Shown here piece after piece: positions 1 to 8,514 of a DNA stretch of 64,000 bases (position 1 is its first letter; every line of letters begins with the position of its first letter). The notes below the pieces were generated by a model. The model saw only the letters and a list, made by a program, of their open reading frames with translations. It was not told the DNA's origin and made no database searches. The position numbers and the translations under genes were made by a program. Origin of the DNA: Desulforamulus putei DSM 12395 (lineage in GTDB: Bacteria > Bacillota > Desulfotomaculia > Desulfotomaculales > Desulfotomaculaceae); contig NZ_FQUY01000015.1 of NCBI RefSeq assembly GCF_900129195.1, positions 1-64,000 of the forward strand, given 5' to 3'.

Positions 1-2
1 TC

Positions 3-641
3 TGGCCCCAGATGCAGACAAAGATCATGAACGAAGGTTGGGCCACTTACTGGCATTTAAGAATCATGCGGGAAATGGAGTTAACAGAAGCAGAGGCCAT
101 TGAGTTTGCCAAAATGCATGCGGGGGTCGTCTTGCCTTCCCGCAACAGTATCAACCCCTATTTTTTGGGTTTAAAAATGTTTGAGGATATCGAGAAACGC
201 TGGGATAAAGAATTTGGTGAAGGGGCCGGTCGGGAAAAAATGTTTGAAGTCAGGGAAATGGATAACGACATTTCTTTCCTGCGCAACTACCTGACAAAGG
301 AATTGGTGGAAGAACTGGATCTATATTTGTACCGTAAAATCGGCCACGACTGGAAAATCGTCGAGAAAAACTGGAAAAAGGTACGGGACCACCTGGTTAG
401 CAGCATGACCAATTGCGGTTATCCGGTGATTGTTGTGGAAGACGGGGATTACGGAAAACGGGGTGAACTGTATCTACGCCATGTCTTTGAGGATAGGGAA
501 CTGGACATCAAATATTTGGAGAAGACGCTGGTCCATGTGCATAAACTTTGGAACAGGCCGGTCCATCTGGAAACCAGGATTGACAACAAACCTGCCCTGT
601 TCACCTTTGACGGAGAAAAGGGAAGCAGGAAGTTTCTTTAG
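3..641 (+). CDS. spoVR: SpoVR family protein, 3' part only
   Basis: The reading frame is already open at the window edge (W-P-Q precede the first ATG at 12), so this is the C-terminal part of a longer gene. The segment [16 protein letters not shown] followed by a long helical region is typical of the SpoVR family, which in Bacillus is linked to spore cortex formation and is usually about 450-500 residues long. Roughly 210 residues are visible. The exact biochemical role of the family is not settled. The gene ends about 230 bases before ku. The identification is firm from sequence resemblance; a sporulation role here is inferred. Confidence 0.9.
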   Translation, partial: WPQMQTKIMNEGWATYWHLRIMREMELTEAEAIEFAKMHAGVVLPSRNSINPYFLGLKMFEDIEKRWDKEFGEGAGREKMFEVREMDNDISFLRNYLTKELVEELDLYLYRKIGHDWKIVEKNWKKVRDHLVSSMTNCGYPVIVVEDGDYGKRGELYLRHVFEDRELDIKYLEKTLVHVHKLWNRPVHLETRIDNKPALFTFDGEKGSRKFL

Positions 642-671
642 TTCAATGGTGTTTGACTGCCCTATAACCAT

Positions 672-711
672 AGGCTTAAGCTTTGACCTCTTAGGTTATA
701 AGCTTAAGCCT
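672..711. promoter_or_regulatory. Inverted repeat AGGCTTAAGCT, possible operator or hairpin
   Basis: AGGCTTAAGCT at 672-682 is answered by its exact reverse complement AGCTTAAGCCT at 701-711, with an 18-base loop. A third copy in the first orientation lies at 783-793, close to ku. The pair could form a weak spoVR terminator (no T-tract follows) or act as DNA operators. Confidence 0.45.
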
Positions 712-782
712 TCCCGCGTTGCAGAATGAGCGCCGGGGAATCTTCTTATTTTTGATCCACTGCGGGGGTGTATTTGACGGCA

Positions 783-841
783 AGGCTTAAGCTATATAAC
801 AAAATTGTTATAAATTTGATAAACAAACCAGGGGTATACTA
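783..841 (+). promoter_or_regulatory. Probable ku promoter/operator region
   Basis: This stretch holds the third AGGCTTAAGCT copy (783-793) and an 18-base palindrome TATAACAAAATTGTTATA (795-812; perfect 8-base arms). It ends with GGGTATACTA (832-841), which resembles the -10 element of forespore sigma factors F/G. No convincing -35 stands at the right distance. Bacillus ku-ligD is a sigma-G gene set, so a sporulation promoter is plausible but unproven. Confidence 0.35.
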
Positions 842-868
842 CAACAAAAACATTGGAGTGAAGGTAAC

Positions 869-1705
869 ATGAGACCCCTGTGGAAAGGTGCGGTAAGTTT
901 CGGATTGGTGTATGTGCCGGTGAAAATGTATGCCGCCACGGAAAGGAAGAATGTTAAATTTAATTATCTGCACGAGAAATGCAAGACTCCCATTCAGTAC
1001 CGTCGTTATTGCCCCTATTGCGATACTGAGGTGGCCATTGAAGAAATTGTAAGGGGCTACGAGTATGAGAAGGGCAAATACGTGGTGATGAAGGAAGAGG
1101 ATTTCGAGCATTTGCCCGGAGAGAATACCCGGAGTATCAACATTGTGGATTTTGTCAACTTGCAAGACATCGATCCACTTTATTATGACAAGGGCTATTA
1201 CCTGGCGCCCGGTGAGGGTGGGCAAAAGGTTTACGAGCTCCTTAAAAAATCCATGCAGGAAACCGGCAAGGTGGCAGTGGCCAGGGTGGTCATTCGGAAC
1301 AAAGAATCCCTGGCAGTATTAAGGGTGGCAAACGGAGTCTTGACCATGAGCACCATGTTTTATCCCGATGAGGTGAGAAAACCGTTAGCCATACCGGAAC
1401 TGGATTATCATGTGGATGTCAACGACAACGAACTGAAAATGGCGGTAAACTTAATCAATAACCTTTCTGCGGAATTTCAGCCGGAGAAGTATACCGACCA
1501 TTACCGGGAGCAACTAATGGAAGTCATTCAGGCCAGGGTGGCGGGTGAAGGGGTAGAGGTGGCCCCTGTACCGCAAATCGACAAAGTGGTTGACCTGATG
1601 TCTGCCCTCAAGGCCAGCATTGACCTGGCGAAACAGGAGAGAGAGGGTAAGAAGAAGGCGGGCGCCAAAAAAACAACCAGGTCCAGGAAGGCAACGGCGT
1701 CTTAA
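869..1705 (+). CDS. ku: Ku protein, non-homologous end joining
   Basis: Ku homodimers encircle broken DNA ends and recruit the LigD ligase/polymerase in bacterial NHEJ. The start MRPLWKGAVSFGLVYVPVK is the classic bacterial Ku N terminus, and the 278-residue length fits the family. The core beta-barrel region runs to about residue 230. The C terminus is a Lys/Arg-rich tail (about 255-278) of the kind that contacts DNA in other bacterial Ku proteins. The ligase-domain gene follows 60 bases downstream in the same reading frame, suggesting one transcript. The matching polymerase-domain gene lies at 19.4 kb, not next door. Confidence 0.96.
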   Translation: MRPLWKGAVSFGLVYVPVKMYAATERKNVKFNYLHEKCKTPIQYRRYCPYCDTEVAIEEIVRGYEYEKGKYVVMKEEDFEHLPGENTRSINIVDFVNLQDIDPLYYDKGYYLAPGEGGQKVYELLKKSMQETGKVAVARVVIRNKESLAVLRVANGVLTMSTMFYPDEVRKPLAIPELDYHVDVNDNELKMAVNLINNLSAEFQPEKYTDHYREQLMEVIQARVAGEGVEVAPVPQIDKVVDLMSALKASIDLAKQEREGKKKAGAKKTTRSRKATAS

Positions 1706-1765
1706 AAACAGCCGGCGGGGAAGGGAGCGGTCAATATAAACGGAAAACTGCCTAAACTAAAACCC

Positions 1766-2686
1766 ATGCTGGCAGTGCAAGCCCGGCCCTTTGATCATGC
1801 TGATTATCTGTACGAAATAAAATGGGACGGTTACCGGGGACTGGCTTACCTGGATGATCAAACAACGCTGCTTTCCCGCAATCAGCTGGATTTAACCCCG
1901 AGATTTCCCGAGTTGCAAGGGTTGCATTTAAGGGTGAAGGAGAAGCCCGCCGTTTTGGATGGTGAAATTGTCATCCTCCGGGACGGCAAGCCATCCTTTA
2001 GCGCCTTACAGGCCAGGGGTAAAACTTCCGATATCCTCAAGGTTAATAGACTGTCACGGCAAATTCCCGCCACATTTGTCGCCTTTGATGTTCTGTACAG
2101 GGCAGGGGAAAACGTGATGGGGATGGCCATCCGGGAAAGAAAACAAATATTAGAGCAGATCATCGAACAGGGCCCGGATTTAATCATTTCCCAGTATGTG
2201 ATCGGTTCCGGTATTGACTTTTACCGGGCAGTGACTGCCGCCGGCCTGGAAGGCGTGGTGGCCAAACGTCTGGATAGTCCTTACCTGCCGGGTAAAAGAT
2301 CCGCAGCCTGGAAAAAGGTCCGTATGGTCCGGTCGGCGGAATTGGTTATTTGCGGTTGGGAGAAAGGGGAAGGTGTAAGGAGCCTGGGCGCCCTTATCCT
2401 GGCAGGGTACCGTGACAGGGAATGGATTTACATGGGTAAAGTGGGCACCGGCTTTACCAGAGATGAAGAAGTAAGGCTGTTGGAACTGCTGGCGCCGTTA
2501 AAAATCCCTTCCCCTGTTTTTTCACCGCCCAGGGGGGAACTCAGGCAACCCACCTGGGTAAAACCGGAACTGGTCTGCGAGGTTACCTTTAGCGAGATCA
2601 GCCCCGACGGCAGGTTGCGACATCCCAGCTACAAAGGAATCAGGCCGGATAAACTGCCCCAGGAGTGTACCATACAGGTGGATTAA
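1766..2686 (+). CDS. ligD: ATP-dependent DNA ligase (LigD ligase domain)
   Basis: Seals nicks during NHEJ. The nucleotidyltransferase motif EIKWDGYRG places the catalytic lysine at residue 19 counted from this ATG. Further ligase motifs (LDGEIV, VAFDVL, EGVVAKR, AWKKVR) follow, then an OB-fold domain from about residue 200. It is a stand-alone ligase without fused polymerase or phosphoesterase domains. The ATG at 1766 has no SD site nearby. An SD-like AAGGGAG (1721-1727) instead sits 8 bases before an in-frame ATA (1736), and the extra residues read ..GKLPKLKP before M, matching the usual K-P-M-L start of this family. The true start may therefore be non-canonical. Confidence 0.93.
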   Translation: MLAVQARPFDHADYLYEIKWDGYRGLAYLDDQTTLLSRNQLDLTPRFPELQGLHLRVKEKPAVLDGEIVILRDGKPSFSALQARGKTSDILKVNRLSRQIPATFVAFDVLYRAGENVMGMAIRERKQILEQIIEQGPDLIISQYVIGSGIDFYRAVTAAGLEGVVAKRLDSPYLPGKRSAAWKKVRMVRSAELVICGWEKGEGVRSLGALILAGYRDREWIYMGKVGTGFTRDEEVRLLELLAPLKIPSPVFSPPRGELRQPTWVKPELVCEVTFSEISPDGRLRHPSYKGIRPDKLPQECTIQVD

Positions 2687-2716
2687 AAAACACAACCATA
2701 ACCGGTTGTGTTTTTT
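2685..2716. terminator. Bidirectional terminator between ligD and the response regulator
   Basis: AAAAAACACAACC (2685-2697) pairs with GGTTGTGTTTTTT (2704-2716). Flanking A- and T-tracts let it serve both convergent genes. Confidence 0.85.
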
Positions 2717-2720
2717 AATC

Positions 2721-4076
2721 TTACAGTTTAATTTGATATTTTTGGGCTCTGTAAAGTAACGCCGAACGGGTGATACCCAGCAACTGGGCTGCCCGGGTTT
2801 GATTGCCGTTGCTTTTCTCCAACGCCTTGATAATCAGTTCCTTTTCCACTTCTTCAAAGGAGATACCCTCGTCGGGAAAGTTGATAATCAAGCCCTGACC
2901 GGCCTCCCCCTTGCCGGTGTCAGTCTTTTGAATCTCCTTGGGTAAATGGTGGGGTTTAATCTCTTGCCCCTGGGACAGGATAACAGCCCTTTCAATAACA
3001 TTTTGCAGTTCACGGATGTTACCGGGCCAGTGGTAGGATGTAAGAAGTCCCATAGCTTCCGGAGATATGAGCTGCTCCTGGGAAGGATTAAATTTCTGCA
3101 AAAAATGCATGACTAACAGAGGAATGTCCTCGGTCCTTTCCCGCAGGGGAGGAAGGTGAATCGGTAACACATTCAGACGGTAATATAAGTCCTCCCTGAA
3201 GGTACCTTTTCGGATGCATTCTATGGGGTCCCGGTTGGTGGCGGCGATCACTCTTACATCCACCTTAATGCTTTCGGTTCCTCCCACCCGCTCAAATTGC
3301 TTTTCCTGTAACACCCGAAGCAGTTTTACCTGCATGGAAAGGGGCATCTCGGTAATCTCATCCAGAAACAAAGTCCCGTGGTTGGCCAGCTCAAAGCGTC
3401 CCAACTTGCGGGCCACGGCGCCGGTAAAGGCTCCCTTTTCATGCCCGAATAACTCGCTTTCCAATAAAGACTCGGGCAAAGCTGCACAGTTAATGGGCAC
3501 AAAGGGTTTGTCCCGGCGGGAACTGAGCTGGTGAATGGACAGGGCGGTCACTTCCTTGCCGGTACCGCTTTCACCGGTGATTAGGACAGTGGCATTGCTG
3601 TCTGCCACCTTTTCCACCAGTGTACATACATCCTGGATGGCCTGGCTGTTACCAATAATACGACCGTATTTTTTACTTAATTCAGAGCGTAAAAATGTCA
3701 CTTCCTCCTGCAGTTGACTTACCATTAATGCCTGTTTGACCACCAATTTCAGCTCGTCCAAATCAAAGGGCTTGGTGATGTAGTCGGTGGCTCCCAGTTT
3801 CATAGCTTCAATGGCTGTGTCAATGGTGCCGTGGGCGGTGATCATGATAACCGGGAGCTTTGGCAGCAAGTCCTTTGCCCTCACCAGTACTTCCAAACCA
3901 TCCATTTCCGGCATTTTTAAATCAAGGATCACCAGGGAAGGCGTTTCTTTGCGGATCAGTTCCAGCCCTTCCTTGCCTCTGGTGGCTGTCAGCACCTGGT
4001 AGCCCTCCTGGCGCAACCCCCTTTCCAAGGCCCAACACATATGCTCTTCATCATCAATGACTAGTATTTTGTTCAA
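2721..4076 (-). CDS. Sigma-54-dependent response regulator (NtrC/AtoC type)
   Basis: This 451-residue protein has the full NtrC architecture. The receiver domain (1-120) has the phosphoacceptor D52 in VILDLKMPE. The AAA+ domain carries Walker A GESGTGKE, the sigma-54 contact loop GAFTGA and Walker B LFLDEI. The C terminus is a Fis-type helix-turn-helix (NQTRAAQLLGITRSALLYR). It should activate RNA polymerase with sigma-54 when phosphorylated. It overlaps the upstream kinase gene by 23 bases, so the two are one operon. A strong sigma-54-type promoter lies just beyond the kinase on the opposite strand and is its obvious candidate target. Confidence 0.95.
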   Translation of the reverse strand: MNKILVIDDEEHMCWALERGLRQEGYQVLTATRGKEGLELIRKETPSLVILDLKMPEMDGLEVLVRAKDLLPKLPVIMITAHGTIDTAIEAMKLGATDYITKPFDLDELKLVVKQALMVSQLQEEVTFLRSELSKKYGRIIGNSQAIQDVCTLVEKVADSNATVLITGESGTGKEVTALSIHQLSSRRDKPFVPINCAALPESLLESELFGHEKGAFTGAVARKLGRFELANHGTLFLDEITEMPLSMQVKLLRVLQEKQFERVGGTESIKVDVRVIAATNRDPIECIRKGTFREDLYYRLNVLPIHLPPLRERTEDIPLLVMHFLQKFNPSQEQLISPEAMGLLTSYHWPGNIRELQNVIERAVILSQGQEIKPHHLPKEIQKTDTGKGEAGQGLIINFPDEGISFEEVEKELIIKALEKSNGNQTRAAQLLGITRSALLYRAQKYQIKL

Positions 4077-5601
4077 TTAAAACACTTCCTTCCTTCGGGT
4101 TGGATTGGGGTAAGCTTACGGTAAAAGTAGTACCGGACGGCGAGGTTTCAGCCACCCATATTTTGCCCCCGTGCATGTGAACAATCTGGTGACTGATGGA
4201 CAGGCCCAGCCCGGCGCCGTCTTCCTTTGTGCTGTAAAAGGGATCGAATATACGAGGCAGGTTCCGGGGGTCAATTCCTTTGCCGGTGTCCGTAAAGTGA
4301 ACCTGTATGGTGTCCTTTTCAGCCCTGGTTTGTATTGTCAGTTTGCCGCCCCCGGGCATGGCTTGTATGGCATTTAAGATTAAGTTAACAAAAACCTGCT
4401 TTATTCTGTCCCCATCGATGGCGGCCGGAGGCAGATCTGAGGCAAAGTCTTTAGCCAGCTGAATTTTATTTTGTCTCAGCATAGGATAGGTGAAGGTTAA
4501 AACCGACTCCAGAAGTGCATTTAAATCCGTGGGGCTGACGATGGGTTTGCTGGGGCGTCCAAAATCCAATAATTCTTGAATCACTTTATTGCCCCGGTCG
4601 ATTTGTTCGCAAATAACCCTGGTATATTCTTTTATTTCCGGTAATGATTTAAATTCACCCTCCATGACCTGGACCGTTGCTTTGACAATCCCCAGGGGAT
4701 TTCTCAGTTCATGGGCAACACCTGTCACCAGACGGCCCAGGGCTACCAGCCTCTCGGAACGCATCAATTCCTCCTGCAATCTTTTCTTTTCCTTTAAAGA
4801 ATCCGCCATGTTATTGATGGCCTGCACCACTTCACCGATTTCTCCCGGCATGGCAGGCAATCTTTTATCAATGTCTTCCTCCATGCTGAGCAGGCCCTTT
4901 TTAATAACTTGCACTTCAGATGCCAAATTGTGAATGACGTAGAGAGCAGCCCCCAGACCAAAGATCAGGCCAAAAAGCGTTAGGTAGCGGGCGATCAGGC
5001 TGAATTGCCTGCTCTGAGCAAATACCGGGTGAACTTGCTCGTCCGCCCAGGCAATGGCGATCAGTTGGCCCTTATGCATTACCGGCATTAGATATTCAAA
5101 GGTTTGATCCCCCAGGGAGCCGGTGATGCGAGAAAGTGGCTCCTTGGTAGCGGTAACCGCAGTGATGCCGGAAGAAGCTTCATTTAAGATTCGCTGCTCC
5201 CTGGCTTTTTTCTCCGCCGGCGTTTGGGGGCGGTACTGGTGTAAGAAGCCATAAACGTAAAGGTCCTTCGTTGCAGGAATATATAGACCCAGGCGAACCC
5301 CCGGGTTGGCATCGGACAACGGTTTGGCGGCCATCTTAAAGGCATTTGCCAGTCCCTCGAGGTTCCCAGCTGAAGTTTCATGCCCGTCTTGCTGCGCCTG
5401 GTCGAGATAATGATTTAATTCCCGGACAGTGGCTTTTACCATCGTTCCCAGTCGTTCTTCTTTGGTTTTTAATAGCATTTCATCCTTGGCCCCGGAAAAA
5501 AAGATGTCATAGACCATGACCAGGATGGGAATTAATAGAATGGCTGAAACTGTAACCATGATTTGTGTGGCAAAGGACGTATTTTTTAAAATCCGCAACA
5601 A
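4054..5601 (-). CDS. Membrane sensor histidine kinase (NtrB-like partner)
   Basis: The 515 residues run as follows: transmembrane helix (about 12-32), extracytoplasmic sensor region (about 33-203), second helix (about 204-226), HAMP linker (about 230-285), dimerisation domain with phospho-His 297 in GVAHELRNPLG, and an ATPase domain with N-box NLILNAIQAM and G-boxes DTGKGI and GAGLGLS. The start is TTG, chosen because AGGAGGTGA lies about 10 bases upstream; a second TTG follows directly. It should phosphorylate the overlapping response regulator. The ligand is unknown. The neighbourhood of sulfate-type transporters suggests an anion or energy-status signal, which is inference. Confidence 0.93.
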   Translation of the reverse strand: MLRILKNTSFATQIMVTVSAILLIPILVMVYDIFFSGAKDEMLLKTKEERLGTMVKATVRELNHYLDQAQQDGHETSAGNLEGLANAFKMAAKPLSDANPGVRLGLYIPATKDLYVYGFLHQYRPQTPAEKKAREQRILNEASSGITAVTATKEPLSRITGSLGDQTFEYLMPVMHKGQLIAIAWADEQVHPVFAQSRQFSLIARYLTLFGLIFGLGAALYVIHNLASEVQVIKKGLLSMEEDIDKRLPAMPGEIGEVVQAINNMADSLKEKKRLQEELMRSERLVALGRLVTGVAHELRNPLGIVKATVQVMEGEFKSLPEIKEYTRVICEQIDRGNKVIQELLDFGRPSKPIVSPTDLNALLESVLTFTYPMLRQNKIQLAKDFASDLPPAAIDGDRIKQVFVNLILNAIQAMPGGGKLTIQTRAEKDTIQVHFTDTGKGIDPRNLPRIFDPFYSTKEDGAGLGLSISHQIVHMHGGKIWVAETSPSGTTFTVSLPQSNPKEGSVLIEQNTSH

Positions 5602-5636
5602 AAAATCTTCACCTCCTGGTGCATGATAACAAACAG

Positions 5637-5689
5637 ATGCAAAAGCAATTGCATAAAAACATACAAAACAGCCGGCTTTGTTATAACAA
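5637..5689. promoter_or_regulatory. Paired palindromes, candidate enhancer sites
   Basis: This lies within the 449-base divergent region (5602-6050). ATGCAA (5637-5642) is mirrored by TTGCAT (5649-5654), and TTGTTATAACAA (5678-5689) is a perfect 12-base palindrome. Both sit about 130-180 bases upstream of the sigma-54 promoter at 5816, the usual distance for NtrC-type activator sites. They also lie in front of the kinase gene, where they could mediate autoregulation. Confidence 0.4.
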
Positions 5690-5815
5690 GCACAAATACT
5701 TGCAAAATAAAGCCTCAGTTAAAGAGGACAGTGTATCGTCGAGTCTTCCGGGAAAATAGTGTTTGAAAACGTACAGTTGGTTTGCTGGTTAGCCGGAGAA
5801 AGCTCGCCAAAATAT

Positions 5816-5830
5816 TGGCATGGTTTTTGC
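5816..5830 (+). promoter_or_regulatory. Sigma-54 promoter (-24/-12)
   Basis: TGGCATGGTTTTTGC matches the -24 TGGCAYG and -12 TTGC elements, with the diagnostic GG (5817-5818) and GC (5829-5830) separated by exactly 10 bases. It points toward the CBS/regulator cluster. The 5831-6050 stretch beyond it is an AT-rich leader with no convincing gene. Confidence 0.8.
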
Positions 5831-6050
5831 GTGAGTATAAGACAAAAAGAATAGCCCAAGGTTTTTCTTAATGGAAATTCAATTAATTATACCATAATGG
5901 CTAAAAAAGTTTAAAGGAGAATGACTGATTTTATACATATATCAGCAAAAATTTTATTCTAAGACCTTTTGCTTGTCTGAAAACAAACAGAATACCTTTG
6001 GTTGAGGTGTGGAATGATGATTCTGGCCATTCACATGGGAGGTAATATTG

Positions 6051-6194
6051 ATGACCGGCGCTCAGTTTGCGGAATGGGTTCAAGAGAAGTTTGACTCCTG
6101 CAACATTCATGATGAAATTGAGACCAGTAAGGTGATCGTGGAAGTGATGAAAAAATTCTTTTCCCTGGGGAAAGAAGAGGAACAGAAAAATTAA
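6051..6194 (+). CDS. Small hypothetical protein, 47 residues
   Basis: First reading frame downstream of the sigma-54 promoter. The ATG at 6051 follows GGGAGG (6037-6042) with good spacing. The product begins MTGAQFAEWVQEKFDSC and is acidic and helical, ending in KEEEQKN. It has no signal peptide or membrane segment. I do not recognise a family. Its strong ribosome site and first place in the transcript argue that it is a real gene, perhaps a small regulatory or adaptor protein. Confidence 0.55.
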   Translation: MTGAQFAEWVQEKFDSCNIHDEIETSKVIVEVMKKFFSLGKEEEQKN

Positions 6195-6253
6195 TTGTGT
6201 TAACCGTTAACCCGGGTTTGCGTGGTGGTTTCAATAAGGGGTGTGACGACTGG

Positions 6254-6751
6254 ATGCCCGAGCAGGTAGAAAAAAAAGTAAAACACATTATGGTACCCAT
6301 CCAGGATTATGCAACGGTTTTTTTAGAAAACTCCTTACGAGATGCCATGTTTGTTCTGAAAAACACTTTCTTTGCCAGTTGTACAGCCGGGTCGCAGGCT
6401 CACCGGTCGGTGTTGGTGTTTGATCATCATAAAAGGTTGGTTGGAACCCTCAGTTTCCGGGACATTATCAGTTCATTAAAGACACAGGGCGAAGGGCCCA
6501 AACATTGGGAAGGCGCCTTTACACGCCTGTGTCTTTCCCAGGCTGCCAAGAAGGTAAAAGAGGTTATGAGACCGGTTGGGGAAATCAGGGTAAATGCTGA
6601 GGACAGCATTCTGGATGCCATTTACCTGCTGATGAATGAGGATCTGGAGCTGATCCCGGTTGAGGAAAAAGGTCATATCGTGGGGATGGTCAGGGCAGTT
6701 GAAATCTTTAAAGAGGTCAGCGAACTGGTTGAGGCTAATGCCTTTTCATAA
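6254..6751 (+). CDS. CBS-domain-pair protein 1
   Basis: Two CBS motifs make up almost the whole protein. The first (about 10-80, VKHIMVPIQDYATVF...LVGTLSFRDIISSL) and second (about 100-165, KVKEVMRPVGEIRVNAEDSILDAIYLL...IVGMVRAVEIF) would form one Bateman module, a fold that binds adenine nucleotides or similar ligands. ATG 6254 is preferred because AAGGGG (6236-6241) precedes it; a GTG at 6197 would add 19 residues. It lies behind the sigma-54 promoter and is related to the second CBS protein at 7978. A role in sensing cell energy for nearby transport is inferred. Confidence 0.85.
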   Translation: MPEQVEKKVKHIMVPIQDYATVFLENSLRDAMFVLKNTFFASCTAGSQAHRSVLVFDHHKRLVGTLSFRDIISSLKTQGEGPKHWEGAFTRLCLSQAAKKVKEVMRPVGEIRVNAEDSILDAIYLLMNEDLELIPVEEKGHIVGMVRAVEIFKEVSELVEANAFS

Positions 6752-6765
6752 TGGGGGTATAGGAA

Positions 6766-7146
6766 ATGAGTTCTTTATCTTACCCGGAGAGAACAGAAGC
6801 AAGGGTGGCTGGTAACAAACTGTTAGACCAATTGATAAACCGGTTGGAAAACGGTGCCGGCATTAAAATTTCAACAGAATACAAAGGGGTTTTGGAAAGG
6901 ACGGTTACAGCCGGAGATTTTTGTGCCGCCTATCCTCACCTTAACAGGGATGTAGTCATGGCAAGCATGCTATTATTCCCCCTTGTTAAAGAAGGACGCT
7001 TGCCTGCCGGGCTGCAGGGGGTTATGGAAGTTCTAGAGGACATGGACATTGAGGAAAAATTTAACATCCTGAATGTTCTTGTGGCGGCACAAACGGATTT
7101 TGCCCGGGGTGAGGCAAAGATTGTCCAATATTTCTGCCATTCATAA
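6766..7146 (+). CDS. Hypothetical protein, 126 residues
   Basis: Begins MSSLSYPERTEARVAGNKLL and is soluble and mainly helical, with two Cys. No family is recognised. It sits 14 bases after the CBS protein and about 10 bases before the wHTH regulator, so co-transcription from the sigma-54 promoter is likely. It may work with the CBS proteins, but nothing in the sequence shows a reaction. Confidence 0.7.
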   Translation: MSSLSYPERTEARVAGNKLLDQLINRLENGAGIKISTEYKGVLERTVTAGDFCAAYPHLNRDVVMASMLLFPLVKEGRLPAGLQGVMEVLEDMDIEEKFNILNVLVAAQTDFARGEAKIVQYFCHS

Positions 7147-7156
7147 CAATGGGGTG

Positions 7157-7951
7157 ATGGTATTGGATAAAAAGCGTTTTAAAAAAGTAAAACACAACCA
7201 TACCCGCAACTTGGAAATTGTACTAAAGGAATTAAGACAGCACAGTGAACAGGGGGGTGTAACGCTGGAATACCTGGCCCTTCAGTGTGGGGTCAGCACC
7301 AGGCAGATTTATCGTTACTTGAACGAACTGCAAAGTTTAGGGTACGAAATTTTAAAGACGGTTCCTCGGGATTCCGAATGCTCCGGCGGGTATACCTTGA
7401 AGGAAATGGAGCTGGATCAACACAGGGAATTGCCGTTGCTCAATATGTTGGATGATTTGGAAAGATTAAAGAGCCAGATCACCCTGGCAAAAATGTTCAT
7501 CAAAGAATTGTTAGTTCGATTATGGATGAACAAACTGGGAATGGTTTTACCGTTAACCATTCCGATCCTGGCCTTTGATCACGATGATGCTGTCACCTTG
7601 AGCAGGCAAACACTGGTTTTTTCTAATACAACGGAAGGTGTCTGCGAAGATATCAAGATCAGAGTATCCGCTAAGGTGATCAGCAGTGTCACCCAGAGTT
7701 TGGCTGCGGAGATTATTTCCAAACAAAAACAAAAGGACGGCTGGTTTAACGTCCAGATAAAGACCGGCAGGGTCAGGGAAATGGCGGGTTTGTTGACCCA
7801 ATGGGGCGGTGAAATAGAGGTTATTGAACCCGGGTGGCTCAGGCACAGGATGTTGGAAAACTGCAAATCCATTCTTCATGCGAACCGGCTGAGAAAAATA
7901 GATAAAACCAATCTTTATTCTCCGGCTGGCAAATATTTGGTTAGTTATTAA
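7157..7951 (+). CDS. wHTH transcriptional regulator (HTH_11/DeoR-like)
   Basis: Residues about 15-65 form a winged helix-turn-helix (GGVTLEYLALQCGVSTRQIYRYLNELQSLGY). About 200 further residues contain a region with beta-rich character (about 150-245) recalling WYL-type effector domains, without a clear WYL motif. ATG 7157 is close to its SD; a TTG at 7163, 6 bases after GGGGTG, is an equally good start. A shortened relative lies at 14927-15421, aligning from the KHNH motif onward. As the only one-component DNA-binding protein in the cluster, it is a candidate to bind the repeated operators found further downstream; this is inference. Confidence 0.82.
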   Translation: MVLDKKRFKKVKHNHTRNLEIVLKELRQHSEQGGVTLEYLALQCGVSTRQIYRYLNELQSLGYEILKTVPRDSECSGGYTLKEMELDQHRELPLLNMLDDLERLKSQITLAKMFIKELLVRLWMNKLGMVLPLTIPILAFDHDDAVTLSRQTLVFSNTTEGVCEDIKIRVSAKVISSVTQSLAAEIISKQKQKDGWFNVQIKTGRVREMAGLLTQWGGEIEVIEPGWLRHRMLENCKSILHANRLRKIDKTNLYSPAGKYLVSY

Positions 7952-7977
7952 GGAAAAACAAGAGAGGAGAGAGGGGT

Positions 7978-8514
7978 GTGGGCGAAAGACGAGTTAAAGA
8001 TATTATGTACCCTTTACAGACGGATTTAACCATCGGCGTGGAGGACAGTCTCGCTTCCGCCGTCAAAGCATTAACCGGAGGCTTTTCGGAAAGCGGAACT
8101 GCCGGTGTACTGGTGGTTGGCGCCGGGCATAAACCGGTGGGGCTCTTTACCTTTCAGGAAATTTTTAAGGCCATAAGTCCCAAAACACTCTCCCCCGAAA
8201 AACATTATGGAGGGTGGAATATTTCAGGTTTTGTTGTTAAACCGCTGATGTGGGAGGGGTTGTTTACCCGGCGGTGCAAGGAGGAAATGAAATCCCCGGT
8301 TTATCAATGGATGAGGGACTTAAAAGAGGTAAGCATTGCGGATGACGAAACCCTGATGAGCGCTGCAGAAAAGTTTGCACGAAGCGGTTCCGCGGTTTTG
8401 GTTGTCTTTTGCAGGGATTGCCCGGTGGGCTTGCTGTCAGCAGATGCTGTGATGAATGAAATTTGCCTGCTGATGGAGTCACTGGACAATGATTCTTACA
8501 AGTTAACCAGCTAA
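7978..8514 (+). CDS. CBS-domain-pair protein 2
   Basis: GTG start after GAGAGGGG. Two CBS-like repeats are present: about 3-60 (VKDIMYPLQTDLTIGVEDSL...PVGLFTFQEIFKAI) and about 105-165 (VYQWMRDLKEVSIADDETLMSAAEKFARSG...PVGLLSADAVM). The architecture matches the CBS protein at 6254, with an extra insert between the repeats. It is the last gene before the sulP gene, separated from it by about 130 bases. CBS pairs bind AMP, ATP, SAM or cyclic dinucleotides in other systems; the ligand here is unknown. Confidence 0.83.
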   Translation: MGERRVKDIMYPLQTDLTIGVEDSLASAVKALTGGFSESGTAGVLVVGAGHKPVGLFTFQEIFKAISPKTLSPEKHYGGWNISGFVVKPLMWEGLFTRRCKEEMKSPVYQWMRDLKEVSIADDETLMSAAEKFARSGSAVLVVFCRDCPVGLLSADAVMNEICLLMESLDNDSYKLTS

